DNA of 64,000 bases, from the NCBI RefSeq assembly GCF_945859705.1, contig NC_079137.1, positions 56,266,552-56,330,551 on the forward strand, written 5' to 3'. This DNA is from Episyrphus balteatus (taxonomy: Eukaryota > Arthropoda > Insecta > Diptera > Syrphidae). Under the pieces are notes generated by a model. The model was not told the DNA's origin. It ran no database searches and saw nothing but the letters and a program-made list of their open reading frames with translations. Below, piece after piece: positions 28,137 through 39,881 of the stretch; within the stretch, counting starts at the first letter, position 1; each line of letters starts with the position of its first letter. The position numbers and the translations under genes are program-made.

Positions 28137-28640
28137 CACAATCTTTCCCATACAAATCGTATGGGAAATAGAAATTTGCGATGCGGCGGTACTAAATGTT
28201 AACATTAAGGGCTGAAACTTTTACAGTATTTTTTTTTCGTCATTTCCAACAATATTTTCGGTAATGCTTTGAACAAAAAAAAACTTTTTTTTTAATCAGT
28301 CTACTATCTATATCTTAAATAACTATTTAAAATAAAAAACAAATTGTTATAAGTTATTAATAATTATAATATAATAATTAATAATAATTTTAAATATTCA
28401 AAATTAAAAAAAAAATAATTTTATTTTTAAATGTTTTTTTTTCAAAACTTTTTTTTTTTTGAAAATATGGAAATATGTCAATTTTCCAAAAAAATGGCAA
28501 CGCCATATTTTTAATCTCCGCATCATTTAAGATAAACTAAAAACGCTTCATCATCGTAATGTTGGCTTTAGTTAAACCTCGATTTTTTTTAGGCACAAAA
28601 CCAATACTTGCCTATAGAGCAATTAGAAACACTGTTGAAA
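28137..28640. mobile_element. second copy of the interspersed element, without microsatellite
   Basis: It starts with the hairpin TTTCCCATAC-AAATC-GTATGGGAAA (28144) and ends with CATCATCGTAATGT, CTCGATTTTTTTTA and ACTTGCCTATAGA. These motifs match the borders of 13530-16345 in order and strand. Flies often carry thousands of such short elements. Confidence 0.55.
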
Positions 28641-28960
28641 TTGTTTAACTTTTTTTTAATAATAATAAAAATAACTATAAAATACTTAAAACTTTAACTT
28701 TAAGATAATAAGAAGCGACTGCAAAAAGATCATTTAACATGCTTTTAAAAAACCAGCTCAATCACATTAAAATAATATTGGAATTATTTACTAAAAGTTT
28801 TTCAATGGTCATAACTTTGGTGTAAAGTGATATAAAATCAAATTTCTTCAAACATGAAACAGCAGTTCAAGTGCTTGTCATTTAGATTAAACAAAAAAAA
28901 AAAAAAATCCCCACATATAAAACAAAGTATGATGGCTCCATCGACATGTTGAAATCAATA
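28641..28960. other. AT-rich, no feature seen
   Basis: No gene or repeat was recognised. Confidence 0.4.
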
Positions 28961-29959
28961 GATGTCACAAAAAAAAGTCAACATTAATCCGTGCTGGTGT
29001 GTAGAGACCTCACAGAAGAAGAAGATTCCACCAAACTAACAGCGACCGGTTAAAAATGGAAATTTTACAATACAACACTGCAATGTTCGTTGCAGCATCA
29101 TCATCATCATCATCATTCCCAAAAGAGATTTCCCCGTATAGATCGTTTGGGTCATATTCATAATATAAGACTTGTTCCCTATATCATTTTTATACTCTCC
29201 AACAAGTCGAAGAAGAAGCTTATGGAAAAGCACATCAGCATGAAATTGCTTTATGGTTTCATGATAGCCAATGTGTCTCTCTTTGTGGTCGCACCAGAGT
29301 CACAGAGCGTGTCCAGTCAGCCATGCTGATTGACCTTAGAGGTCAACCGCACATATTTCCGCGTAAAACAATTAACAGATGAAAATATCTCGCGCACACA
29401 CACAATATTGTGCCGCATGTCACAACCACCAACCCGACCGTGCAGCTGTCTATATTGCAATATACGCGTTTATCCAAGTATCATCATTTTGTCCTATAAC
29501 AGAATTTCCTCTCTCGGGTAAAAAATGAAAAAAAAAAGTTGCATCTGAATCTGAAGGCATCTAGATTCCATAAACACAAAGCCAAAGATGTCACCCACTC
29601 GGAGTCGCCACCGTTCGAAGATGTTATGCATAAATTGAGGTTGTGCGTTTTTTTTTTTGTATTTTATTTTTTTTTTTTTGTCATCGTCATGGTTGTCCGT
29701 GACTGTGAATAACTTAAGCAAGTAGGAACCCATTTATCCTAAAGTAAACAAGATGCAAAAATATAGAGTGTTTTTGTGAGTGCACCTCTATTGAGGGAAA
29801 AAAAGCAAAAAAAAAAAAAAAATAAAGGAGGACCACATCCGAGAAGTGGAGATTGAAGACAGCCAGCTACAAATATGGTGATAGAGCTCAACCCAGGTTA
29901 GTTCACATACTTTATACCTGAACGATATTTCTAGATGAGAGGTGAATTTCTTCTGTAAC
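28961..29959. promoter_or_regulatory. higher-complexity block, candidate cis-regulatory
   Basis: Unique, less AT-rich sequence with a (CAT)n run near 29096 and clustered CA/GC words near 29400-29470. Short frames occur on both strands without similarity to known proteins. Confidence 0.25.
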
Positions 29960-30720
29960 AAGATCATGAAAACTCATGAAAATTGGGTGGTTTAAACTTT
30001 AACTACACTCAAACCGCTCTTAAACCACATCTTAACCATACTTTACAATTTGGTTCAGTTGTAAGGAAATCATTCAACCTGAATAATTGATGAAATCATT
30101 TTCTTGATCCGTGCTCCAAAGTCATGAAAATTCTGCAACTTAAACTTTAACTACATTTAAACCAATACTAAACCACTTTTTAACCAAACTCTAAACTTTG
30201 ACTCAGTTGTAAACTAGTTCATAAAAATTGGGTGATTTTAACTTTAACCACACTCAAACCACCTTTTAACAACACTTTAAAATTTGATTCAGTTGTAAAG
30301 CAGTCGTTCAACCTGAAAATTTGTGTAAATCATTTTCAATTCTTCCGTGGAAGTTTAAACTTGAACTACACTCAAACTACTTTTTAACCACTTTTTAACC
30401 ACACTTAAAACTTTGATTCAGTTTAAACTTTTCCTTCGACCTGAAAATTGGTTCAAATCATTTCAAATTCTTGATCTGTGCTCTAAATTTAAAAAACTCG
30501 GCGATTTAAACTTTAACCAAACCACACTTTAACCACACTTTAAAATTGTATTAAGTTTCAAAGTAGTCCTTCAATCTGAACATTTGTTAAATCATTTTCA
30601 AATTCTTGATTCGTGCACCAAATTCATGAAAACTCGGCGGTTCAAACTTAAACCACACTAAAACCACTTTTTAACCATTATTTAACCACTGTTTACTACT
30701 TCTTTCCCATAATTTAAACT
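29960..30720. repeat. degenerate tandem array of about 120-150 bp
   Basis: About six units share TTTAAACTTTAACTACACTC, AACCACTTTTTAACCA, TTTGATTCAGTTGTAAA and TTCAACCTGAAAATTTG in the same order. Spacing varies through internal deletions. Confidence 0.8.
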
Positions 30721-32620
30721 TTTTTAAACACCAAATATTACATTAAGTTCAATCACTTATCACTAATAACTGGCTCAGAAAATCACTCTTTCAAACATCT
30801 TTATTTCTGATGAAATTCCCCTTTTAAAAAAATTAAAAACTTTAAAAACAAAATAAAATGCGTCAATCATCACCATCAACCATAGGTAAACGCAAAGAGA
30901 CAGCAAAAATGTGGAATTCAAATGCAACTGACTGACTGTTGTATATAACACAAAAAAACCAATATAGAGGTCCGAATTGAATTGTTTTCAAAGTGGCCAA
31001 GAGGAGTACTGCCTTCTGCTGCTGTTGTGGCAGCAAGTGCGATCGCTTATAAGTGCACATTGCAAAAAATGAATCATCCACTATCAAGAGTAAAAACGTT
31101 GCATTGCGTTGCATTCAAACGACTTCAACCATAAAAGTGCAGCATTTCAAAAATTAAGAAAAGGTAAACATTTTGTCAAGTGATAGAAAATAGAATTTAA
31201 ATGTAATTCGAGTTTTACGGTACACATCATCCACACAAACTGACTGAGACTCTTCTTCTTTATTCGTTCGTGCCATCAGATGAGGAAACTTCAACAAAAA
31301 AAAAAAACAAAAATGCAAAACGATGCATCAAGGATGTGAATGAAGTTTGACATTGAAGTGGTTTATTCAGTGTCAAGAGTGTTTTGTGTTTATTTTGTGG
31401 ATTGTGGGAGACGAGTTCGTGCTCTTTGGGTCAAAGGTGAGATTTTGTAGATATTTTGAGGAAGAGATCTTTTGATGTTTTCATATCATTAAATATTTTT
31501 TTTTTGAAATTTTATATTTTGAGAAAAAAGGAGTTCTTTGATTTAGATCACGTTTGCAATAATTAGTTTTTCTTGTTGTACAGGTTTTTCATTTTTTGAA
31601 GGAATCTTTTGAAAAATGGGGACTATTTCGTTCGATTATATAACATAACATATAATAATGCTATTTATTTTTTAGAAAATGATTTTAAAAACAGATAAAA
31701 TAGATAAATGGGCGTTAGCATAATTTGCCTCATTTAAACAAAAGAGCTGAGCAGCAAACTTTATTTTTTTTTAAAGTCTTTTTATTCTGCTTTAAAATAT
31801 ATTATTTATGTCTGTAGAAAATGTAAAGCATCTGAGATCAGACATATGTTTGTACATATTTACAGTAACACTAACCAATAGGTAGCATTTTTGCTTCTTA
31901 GTAGTTAGTCAGTAAATTTTTGATTTTATTGTTCTATTCATCTTGATCTTCTTTCAATTTCTTTTTCATTAAATGATCATCACAAGCTTTAATCATTTCA
32001 TCAAATAACCTTAGAATATTTCAATCTTCCTTGTTGCACGGAGAAAAAATATATCAAATCTAACTTTGTGCAATTAACCTTAATCTCTAAGCAAAACTAT
32101 TCCTCCCCACCCCTCATTTTATTCACCCACCAACCCTTCATAATTTATATATAACCAAGGTTATTTCTAGAAAATTTATTCGTTAGCACTTTGCTCAGAC
32201 ACAAACTGTTTCAACATCAATTAATCATGTCGTGTTGCCTCGCTCTCTGTTATTCTTTTGACTTCTAAGAGGTTCGCGCATCCATAATTTCATCTACATT
32301 TTAGACAGCAAACTCTCAAATGATATTTCAATTCAATTCTATGGTGACTTCTTTGGCAGCTATAACAAACGAGGACTGCAACGATGAAGACGAAGAAAAT
32401 GACGACAACATCGACACAACGTTAGCACAGAACATTTTGCAAGAATATTGTGTTCAAAATGCAACAAAGAACAAAAATCATTCAACAAACACAATGATTA
32501 ATGCGTTTCATTAGCTTCATGGTTTTTTGAATTTTTTATTTTATGGTTAGGTTAAGTAGTGAATTTAAAGGTGTTGCCAATTGAAAAAAAACTGGAACAT
32601 TATTACAAAAGACAGTTTTG
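30721..32620. promoter_or_regulatory. mixed block, candidate cis-regulatory
   Basis: Two richer parts (about 30860-31430 and 32030-32520) sit around AT-rich DNA. A dispersed-repeat fragment lies at 31731-31766. The frame at 32320-32514 is acidic (DCNDEDEENDDN) but short and unsupported. No gene assigned. Confidence 0.25.
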
Positions 32621-32629
32621 AAAAAGTTT

Positions 32630-32890
32630 GAGGTCCCGAGTAAAAATTAAATTCCGCCGCAGTGCCGCCGGCGCACCACAGTCCCACCATGAACAAACAT
32701 TTGCCGCGCCACAGACGGACCTAAAACGCACCATTACTATTGCACCGCACCATGATCAAAAGTTTTATATTGCCGCAACATCGTCGAACCACAACCGCAC
32801 CATGTTCAAAAATATCTGTTCTACCGCACCACAGCCGCATCATGATGAAAAATGTCAATTTTGCCGCAACGCGGCCGGACCGTGATCAAA
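32630..32890 (-). repeat. GGTGCGG-type minisatellite, minus orientation
   Basis: CCGCACCATGATCAAAA-like words recur every 35-60 bp on the plus strand. This region is GC-rich against its surroundings. The same family occurs in opposite orientation at 52500-52790. Frames here are low-complexity by-products. Confidence 0.75.
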
Positions 32891-33079
32891 AACTTCTATT
32901 TTACAAGGAAAATGAAAGCATTCAGCTGTGCTTCGCGGTGGTGTGGATAAATTTTCCGCCAAACGGTCTTGGTGCGGTTATGATGCGGCGGCCATGAAGT
33001 GTTTTTTGTTTGTTTTTCTTAAAAAAATTCAATTTTGATTTTTACTTGGGGTTTGAAAAAATAGCTTTATCATCTCTCA

Positions 33080-34930
33080 AAAGACCGACCTGTTAGACCA
33101 CTAGCCACAACCATCTAATAGCAGGTCCGCATAAACATTTAAGATCCCTCTATGATATTTTGGATCACCTATAAATTCAATCTTAATTGCTAACCTTGCA
33201 ATGCCTTTTCTTTTAAAAGCAGTTCTGTATAAATATTTGAGACCCCACTTTTCCTGACCCCACTGAGTTCTTAGTATAGCGGCGCAGGGACATAAGTCCC
33301 CGGGACACAAGTCCCGAATTTTTTTTTCGGGATCAATGTCCCACTTTACTGGGTCATAAGTCCCGAATCCAATTCGGGAATTATGTCCCACCCTACTGAG
33401 ACAAAAGTCCTGAATTTTTTAGTTGAAAATGGGACATAAGTCCCGAATAGAGTAAAAACTATTTTACATACATATTTTTACTATAAATGCTTATATAGGT
33501 ACTAAGTAATTCATAAGATTATTTTTTGGTGCCATGAAATAGGACGCCCAAATGTAATAAGGATAATTTTAATTTTCAAAAGAGAAATAAAGCCATTTTT
33601 CAACATTTGGCTTTATTTCTTTTTCACGTCAATATATTTTCAGAAAAAAAAACGAATGTGCCTCGTTGCGGTTTATTAAAGCGAAATAATACTAATATGA
33701 TTTTTATATCATTCCAACTTTTCAAAGAATAAGTTTTATTTATTATTTGTCTTACTTCAGTTTGATAAGGAAAAAAATAAAACTCAAACTTTAAAGAGAA
33801 TATTTTGCCAGTTTAATGTCCATTTTGAGGTGTGGAAATAAAAATTCGCGCGAATTTTTATTTCCACACCTCAAAATGGATTCTCCCGTGGGCAAAATTT
33901 TTTTCCGCTTCGCGTATCGCGTTTGGGTTGTGCAAATTAAAGAGATTCGAATCTGAGGAATTTTTTTCCGCTTCACCCTGGTAAGAACTCATATCGGTTA
34001 TCATACCACAAATTTCAATTATTAAACTTTCACTTTATACATTTGTTTATATTTTGTCACGATGCAATTTCGACAATCTAACCAATAAATTTGCAAACTT
34101 TTCTTTTGTTTTCCAACAGCTTGTAACCGTACCTTACATTGGAGTTGGTAGGTACTACGAAAAAAATATCCTAAGAACAATATCGGCTCTATTATTTCGT
34201 CAGCTATAGTCTCTAATAGTCTCTTTAGATATATTTATGCAAACAAAAAATACGTGGGACATAAGTCCCGAAAATTTTTTTCGGGACTAATGTCTCAGTA
34301 GGGTTGGACATAATTCCCGAATTGGATTCGGGACTTATGACCCAGTAAAGTGGGACATTAGTCCCGAAAAAAAAATTCGGGACTTATGTCCCGGGGACTT
34401 ATGTCCCTGCGCCGATATAGCTCTAAGAATTAAAACTTAATTGTTTAACAGATTAATGTCTACCTGGCAATACCTCTTCTATTAATGGCAGGTATAAACA
34501 TTTAAGATCACACTTTCTCTCTATTTAATTTTTTTTGAGACCCCCTAAACACTCACTGAGTTCTTAGTTAAAGTTTTATAAATTTAAATTTAATTTTTTA
34601 ACAGATGTATGTCTACCTGGCAATGCCCCTTCTATTAATGGTAGATATAAACTTTAAAGATCACACTTCCTCTCTGTGATATTTTTTGAGACCCCTTAAA
34701 CACTCACTGAGTTCTTAGATAAAGTTCTATAAATTCAAACTTAATTTTTTAGCCTACCTGGCAATGCCTCTTCTATTAAAGCCAGGTCTACATTTAAGAT
34801 CATACTTCTCCTTCATGAAATTTTTTGAAACCTCTTAAACACTGACTAAGCTCTAAGATAAAGTTCTTTAAATTTAAATTTCATTAAAAAAAATTTGTAT
34901 ATCTGGCAATACCTCTTCTATTAATGATGA
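33080..34930. repeat. tandem array of about 145 bp, interrupted by a foldback element
   Basis: Units carry CTACCTGGCAATGCCTCTTC, TTTAAGATCACACTT, TTTTTTGAGACCCC and CACTGAGTTCTTAG. CTGGCAAT words lie at about 34464, 34617, 34758 and 34903. More diverged units precede the insertion (33080-33279). Confidence 0.82.
33280..34415. mobile_element. foldback element with GGGACATAAGTCCC sub-repeats
   Basis: The ends are CGGCGCAGGGAC and its complement, with TATAG directly outside both (33275-33279 and 34416-34420). The arms (about 33280-33455 and 34250-34414) are inverted copies made of GGGAC(A/T)TA(A/T)GTCCCGAA words, each itself palindromic. The middle of about 0.8 kb is AT-rich, has no gene, and contains a perfect 62-bp palindrome (33819-33880). 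It is inserted in a tandem-array unit. Superfamily unknown. Confidence 0.8.
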
Positions 34931-36060
34931 TGGTTTAAGCCCAGTGTAACTTAACTCGCACCTACGCTTTCAATTTAAATTGCCATCACAAAGAGCCTTG
35001 TAACAAGAAAAGAACTAAAGTTGGAGCGGCCTATAGGCACAGCACCAGCGCATAACCTAATAAAGTCATATATAGCGATCAAAAGCAAACCAGCACACAC
35101 GCATGTCGCACAGTCTCACAAAGTCACCGTATAGTCATCGTTAAGCGGAGCTCACATTTCGGGGGGAACTCCTTAAATTTACGCCTCGCGTTGTTATGAT
35201 AATCCAATTTCATTACTGTGTGTGTACCCAGCCGAGAGAGAGACCTCCTCCGCAATTAGCACGATCGCATATATGAACAGAATGATGACTGGAAAGCCCC
35301 AGAAAAATATGATGATGGGAGCGAGCTCCAAAGATCTTGGATCACATTTTAAAGGTAAGCTCACATCACAACAAACACCCATCCCATTGCTTCTAGATGA
35401 TGGTAAGTGAATTGCTGATGATGATGGTACAGCAGCCGGAGCAGCAGTCAACTGACAGACACATACCGCATCATCTACTTACCTTCTTCACATAACAAAA
35501 AAGTAGGTACCTCTGCGAGGAGCTCTGAATTCTGTAGTGTGCCTGTGCACCGGATTCGAGTGCAGATTCGTGGAATGAATTTGTATGCAAATTTTTTTCT
35601 CAATTTGAATCCATTAAATTTTTTCTTCATCCCGGAACGAACGTTTTGGTTTGGAGATGTGAACTAAAATATACACCATCAGTTAACAGTGCTTGATGCT
35701 CGGTGAAGAGGTGTTTGTCTGTGAGTTTTTATTCTCCTTTGCTGATGATGTTTGGATTTGTTGGGCACGTCACCAGCAGCAGAGCAAAGCTAAGTTTTTC
35801 AGAGCAAAATTAATGTGAAATGTCAATCTGAATTCATCATTTTGCACAGTGTGAAATAAATAAATGTGTTGCGAGCGATCATTTGATGTACGAATGGGCG
35901 CATGTCGTCCTGTGTGATCAATGGCGCTGTTGTGTGGATATTGTGGTTGTGTGTGCGGATTTATACAATGACTTTGAGGTGTGGTATTGGACTGATTTAT
36001 TTCAATTCGAAAAATTATATCACGATAATAAATATGTAGAATGACCGAAATAGATTGTGG
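34931..36060. promoter_or_regulatory. higher-complexity block downstream of knrl, candidate enhancer
   Basis: About 1.1 kb of unique, balanced sequence, the richest block downstream of knrl. Overlapping frames exist on both strands (35222-35410 plus; 35451-35194 minus, the latter with a hydrophobic stretch FFWGFPVIILFIYAIVLI), but neither has a recognisable domain. Non-coding conservation is my preferred reading; a small gene is possible. Confidence 0.3.
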
Positions 36061-36119
36061 ATGATAATTGGAGACTTTAAGAAGGAAATTGATACGATTT
36101 TGGACGTTATTTTTGAAAG

Positions 36120-36970
36120 AATCTTTTTTCTTGCTCCCTATCGCTCTTCTTCTTCTTCTTTTTTATTTCTTATTCTTTTATTCTTTTTCTTCTTCTTCTT
36201 TTTTATTTCTTATTCTTTTATTCTTTTTCTTCTTCTTCTCCTTCTCCTTCTTCTCCTCCTTCTTCTACTTCTATTTTTATTTCTTCTCCTTTCTCTTCTT
36301 TTTCTTCTTATTCTTTTTCTACTTCTTCTGTTTCTTCTTCTTCTTCTTCTTCTTATTCTTCTTCTTCTTTATTTCTTCTTCTTTTCTTCCTTTTTATTCT
36401 TCTTCTTTTTTATTTCTTATTCTTTTATTCTTTTTCTTCTTCTACTTCTCGTGCTTCTTCTTCTTTCTTTTTTTTTTATTTTTCTTTTTCTTCTTCTTCT
36501 CTTCTTCTTCTTCTTCTTCTTCTTCTTCTTCTTCTTCTTCTTCTTCTTCTTCTTCTTCTTCTTCTTCTTCTTCTTCTCCTTCTTCTTCTTCTTCTCCTCC
36601 TTCTTCTACTTCTATTTTTATTTCTTCTCCTTTCTCTTCTTTTTCTTCTTATTCTTTTTCTACTTATTCTTTTTCTTCTTCTTCTTCTTCTTTTTCTTCT
36701 TCTTCTTTTTCTTCTTTATTTCTTCTTCTTTTATTTCTTCTTCTTCTCTTTCTTCTTCTCTTTCTTCTTCTTTTTCATCTTCTTCTTCTTCTTCTTCTTC
36801 CTCTTTCCACTTGCTCTTCTTTTTCTTCTTCTACATCTTGTACTTCTCTTCTTCTTTATTTCTTCCTTTCTATTTATTCTTTTTTATTTCTTCTTCTTCT
36901 TATTCTTCTTCTTTTTCTACTTCATATCTACTTCTTCTATTTCGTTATTTTCTACCCCTTCTTCCGCTTT
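36120..36970. repeat. TTC-rich polypyrimidine tract
   Basis: About 850 bp of almost pure C/T on the plus strand (GAA-rich on the minus), mostly (TTC)n with blocks such as TTTTTATTTC repeated. Scattered A residues break the runs; a pure (TTC) core spans about 36504-36576. Two long Phe/Leu/Ser frames here are artefacts. Such purine-pyrimidine tracts can form triplex DNA. Confidence 0.95.
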
Positions 36971-36984
36971 TCTAATTCTTCTTA

Positions 36985-37220
36985 AAATTCTTCACGAAGT
37001 AAACTTCAACAAGTATAACTGGATCCATGAATATAAGATTTCCTACATAAAATAAAAAGTCTTCATGAAATATAAATTTTCTTCAAGGAGTAAAAATGTC
37101 TTCATTTGTAGAATAAAAAGTCTTCATGAAGTAAACTGGCTTTAAGGAGGAAAAATGTCTACATTTTTAGTTTAAAAAGTCTTCATGTCTGCGATTGTAA
37201 AATAAAATGTCTTCATTAAA
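36985..37220. repeat. degenerate repeat of about 50-60 bp
   Basis: AAAAAGTCTTCATGAA, CTTCAAGGAGTAAAAATG and similar phrases recur four or five times next to the pyrimidine tract. Confidence 0.65.
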
Positions 37221-37399
37221 AAAAAAAAACTGTTTCGAAAAATATTTTTTTTTTTTATTTTCCTTAAATATTCAACTAACAATTTTTTGTAATATCATAG
37301 ACTTACTGGCTATTAAAAATAATAAAAAAGAATTTGCTAAATTTTTTGTTTTTTTTTTGTTTGACTATAATATCAATATAAAATTTATATAAAAATACT

Positions 37400-38300
37400 A
37401 GATATTTATTTACAATTTTTAAATTTTTAATAAAAGATATACGCAATACACTTTATTTTTGTATATAAATAATAAAATACTTGGCTCATTTAACTGTGTT
37501 TATTTTTTTTTCTTCTCTATTAATTTAAACTTAAAATTATTATATACTTGTAACAATTGTTTTTTTTTTTTAATTTAATTTTTAATAAGAATAAATAAAT
37601 AAGATACTTAATTTTCAAAAACAACAAAAATCCATTAAAAAGATTTTAGCACGCACATCACATCACAATTTTGTTTAAGTATATTTAATTTTGTTTGTTT
37701 TACTAAATTATAAACTTAAAATTAAAACAATTATTCATATTTATTTTATATATAATTTTTTGTTATTAAACTAAATTGTATATAAATAACAACAAAATTA
37801 AAAAAAATTCTATTTATAAGAAAAATATCAAACGGCAATTTTCTTTTTTTATTTTATTTTTTTTTTAAATTTTATTACTTAAATATAAAAATAAAAAAAT
37901 AATGCCATCGTGGAATATATCAAAACAAAATGCATAGGTAATTTGTATATTTTTAACAGTTTTCGCTTTCGATAGAAAATTAAGACGCTATTTATCAAAT
38001 TCTTCAAAAATAATTTTGCACTGATACTTAGTCCCAGGGAAATGTTCCTTCTTTCACACTTAAATTAAATAGTAGGAATGATTTTTGAGTATTTTTGTAT
38101 AGAAGGGAAGCCATTTTAAGTAAAACAATCAAAATTTTGAAAAACAGTCAAACCTGGTTAAATGAAATGTTGGTTCATAAAACAATTTTCTTTTTACTTG
38201 GTAATGTGACTTTTTCTAAGAAATTGTTCATTAATATCTCTTTTCTTCAACTTTTATTAGTGATATCATATTTCCCTATTATCAAGAATAAAAAACATAT
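37400..38300 (-). other. knrl: probable 3' UTR and 3' flank of knrl
   Basis: About 0.9 kb of very AT-rich sequence follows the TGA at 38303-38301. On the minus strand an AATAAA lies at 38258-38253, and several more occur further down, including one near 37450. Which signal is used cannot be decided from sequence alone. Confidence 0.4.
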
Positions 38301-39881
38301 TCAAACCCTTGTTGTCAGATCTAACGGTGTCGTTGTAATATGCATTTTTATCCGTTTTATACTATGATGATCGAATTCGCACGAACCTTCATCGTCACTA
38401 TTATTATTACTGGCCTTATTATTACTAAATGGTGTACTCTTTTTAATTGTTGTTGTAATTGTAGTTCTTGTCTCATCATCATCGCCCTCCCCCAAACCAC
38501 TTCTACCATCACTTTCCGCCCCAGATAACCGTCGATTGTCATCAATCGAACCATCAATACTGCTCTTACTACTCATCGAACTGCTTCCAGTTTTCATACT
38601 CAAATCAATTGGATTATCCTGATGATCAGTGGTCGCGGCGGTAACTGTGGTAACTCCTGTCTGAATAGTTGGTGATCTTGGAGGTGTCATAGAAACCACT
38701 AGATTCTCACTGCAATCAGTTGCAGCATCATTGATGTCGTCATCTTCATCACAATGCTCCTCGATTTCGGCATCAATGTCGTCATCGGTGGAACTTTTAT
38801 TGCCACACATCACCCCGCTGTCAGAATTCGGTGTGATTGTTGCATGCGTCACAGTCGTCGTTGAGTTGGTGGTGGATGTATTGCATGTTGAAGATAACTG
38901 CTGTCGCTGTGACTTCAACATGGCATCCAAGTAGAACCTCTTTGTCAGCTCTTCAGCTGCTGATTTACTGCCGTTGTTGCCACCAATGTGATTATTGTTG
39001 TTGTTATTAAGGAAGAGTGAAGGACTTCCCCGATCACTGATTGTATCCTTTTCCACACTTTTCGTCGGTGTATATCGATTATTCGTGCTACTGCTGCCAC
39101 TTGTCGAAAGTGGCGAAGTGGCATTGCTAAAGAGGTGATGCTGCTGTTGCTCCAGCGCCGACGACGCTGAAGACGGCTTCAACAATCCTTGATGATGCTG
39201 ATAGAGAGCAGGATGATATCCAGGAAATAGCAAATGGGATGGCGGGAGAAAGGCTGGCGGCGGCATAACTGGCATCGAACCCAAGCCTGGGAACGGCAGT
39301 GGCAGGAACAAGTCTTTACTCAAATGCGGTGGCATGTCCATTGGGGATTTTCCCAGCCGCAACAGCGTATTACTCCGCACATTCACATCCACCGAACTGT
39401 CTGAATTATGACTATCCGGCGAACTGACCGAAGGTGACTGTGCAGCAGCAAGATGCTTACCGTAATCTTCTGTTAAGCCCAGCATCATGAGTTCCTCTTT
39501 TGTACGTGGCGGATAGAGACCAGGTGGATACGCACCCGGATGACCTAGCATGCTGAGTGATGTGGCTGCCGATGGTTGGTGCTGGTTGACGGAGCCCGGT
39601 GCAGCGCCCTTTTGATTATTATTGTGACTATTGTGGTGGGCGGCGGCGGCGGCAGCAGCGGCCGCCGCTTGTTGTTGTTGCTCCTGTAGGAGGCAATGGA
39701 TTTTGAACCAATTGGAGCGACGACCGTAGCGTGAGCCGCTCTTTGACATGCCAACCATGAGACATTTCCGCAGGCGGCACGCCTTGCATGCTGTCCGATT
39801 TTTCTTGTTAATGATGCATTCGCCGTTATTTTTGCACTCGGAGATGGATGACAAATTGTTGTAGGAGCGGCCAAAAAACGA
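38301..39881 (-). CDS. knrl: knirps-related nuclear receptor-like repressor, main coding exon (exon 2)
   Basis: This exon encodes residues 27-552 and the stop of a Knirps-family transcription factor, a nuclear DNA-binding repressor used in fly embryonic patterning. It opens with SFFGRSYNNL and completes zinc finger 2 (Cys42, 48, 58, 61), then the conserved Knirps box around residues 67-93 (MVGMSKSGSRYGRR, SNWFKIHCLL). A short Gln run and about ten Ala follow. There is no ligand-binding domain, as expected for this family. A Pro-rich stretch (PLPFPGLGSMPVMPPPAFLP) and an acidic Asp/Glu region come next. NPIDLSMKT (about 449-457) is a PxDLS-type CtBP co-repressor motif, and the C-terminus PLDLTTRV looks like a second weaker one. 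The exon starts at a TTTCACAG acceptor at 39882; the open frame extending 16 codons further upstream is intron. I favour knrl over kni or eagle because the ELTKRFYLDA segment, the CtBP region and the DLTT-V end match my memory of fly Knrl. Fly Knrl is about 647 aa, so this one is shorter. Confidence 0.93.
   Translation of the reverse strand, partial: SFFGRSYNNLSSISECKNNGECIINKKNRTACKACRLRKCLMVGMSKSGSRYGRRSNWFKIHCLLQEQQQQAAAAAAAAAAHHNSHNNNQKGAAPGSVNQHQPSAATSLSMLGHPGAYPPGLYPPRTKEELMMLGLTEDYGKHLAAAQSPSVSSPDSHNSDSSVDVNVRSNTLLRLGKSPMDMPPHLSKDLFLPLPFPGLGSMPVMPPPAFLPPSHLLFPGYHPALYQHHQGLLKPSSASSALEQQQHHLFSNATSPLSTSGSSSTNNRYTPTKSVEKDTISDRGSPSLFLNNNNNNHIGGNNGSKSAAEELTKRFYLDAMLKSQRQQLSSTCNTSTTNSTTTVTHATITPNSDSGVMCGNKSSTDDDIDAEIEEHCDEDDDINDAATDCSENLVVSMTPPRSPTIQTGVTTVTAATTDHQDNPIDLSMKTGSSSMSSKSSIDGSIDDNRRLSGAESDGRSGLGEGDDDETRTTITTTIKKSTPFSNNKASNNNSDDEGSCEFDHHSIKRIKMHITTTPLDLTTRV

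Noticed and set aside
36055..36985. Two frames of about 305 codons, rich in Phe, Leu and Ser
   Set aside because: They are translations of the TTC-rich pyrimidine tract without domain or codon structure.
38357..39874. Additional frames over the knrl exon in other phases, including 39874-39545 minus
   Set aside because: Shadows of the knrl reading frame; the zinc-finger frame is the one that continues from exon 1.
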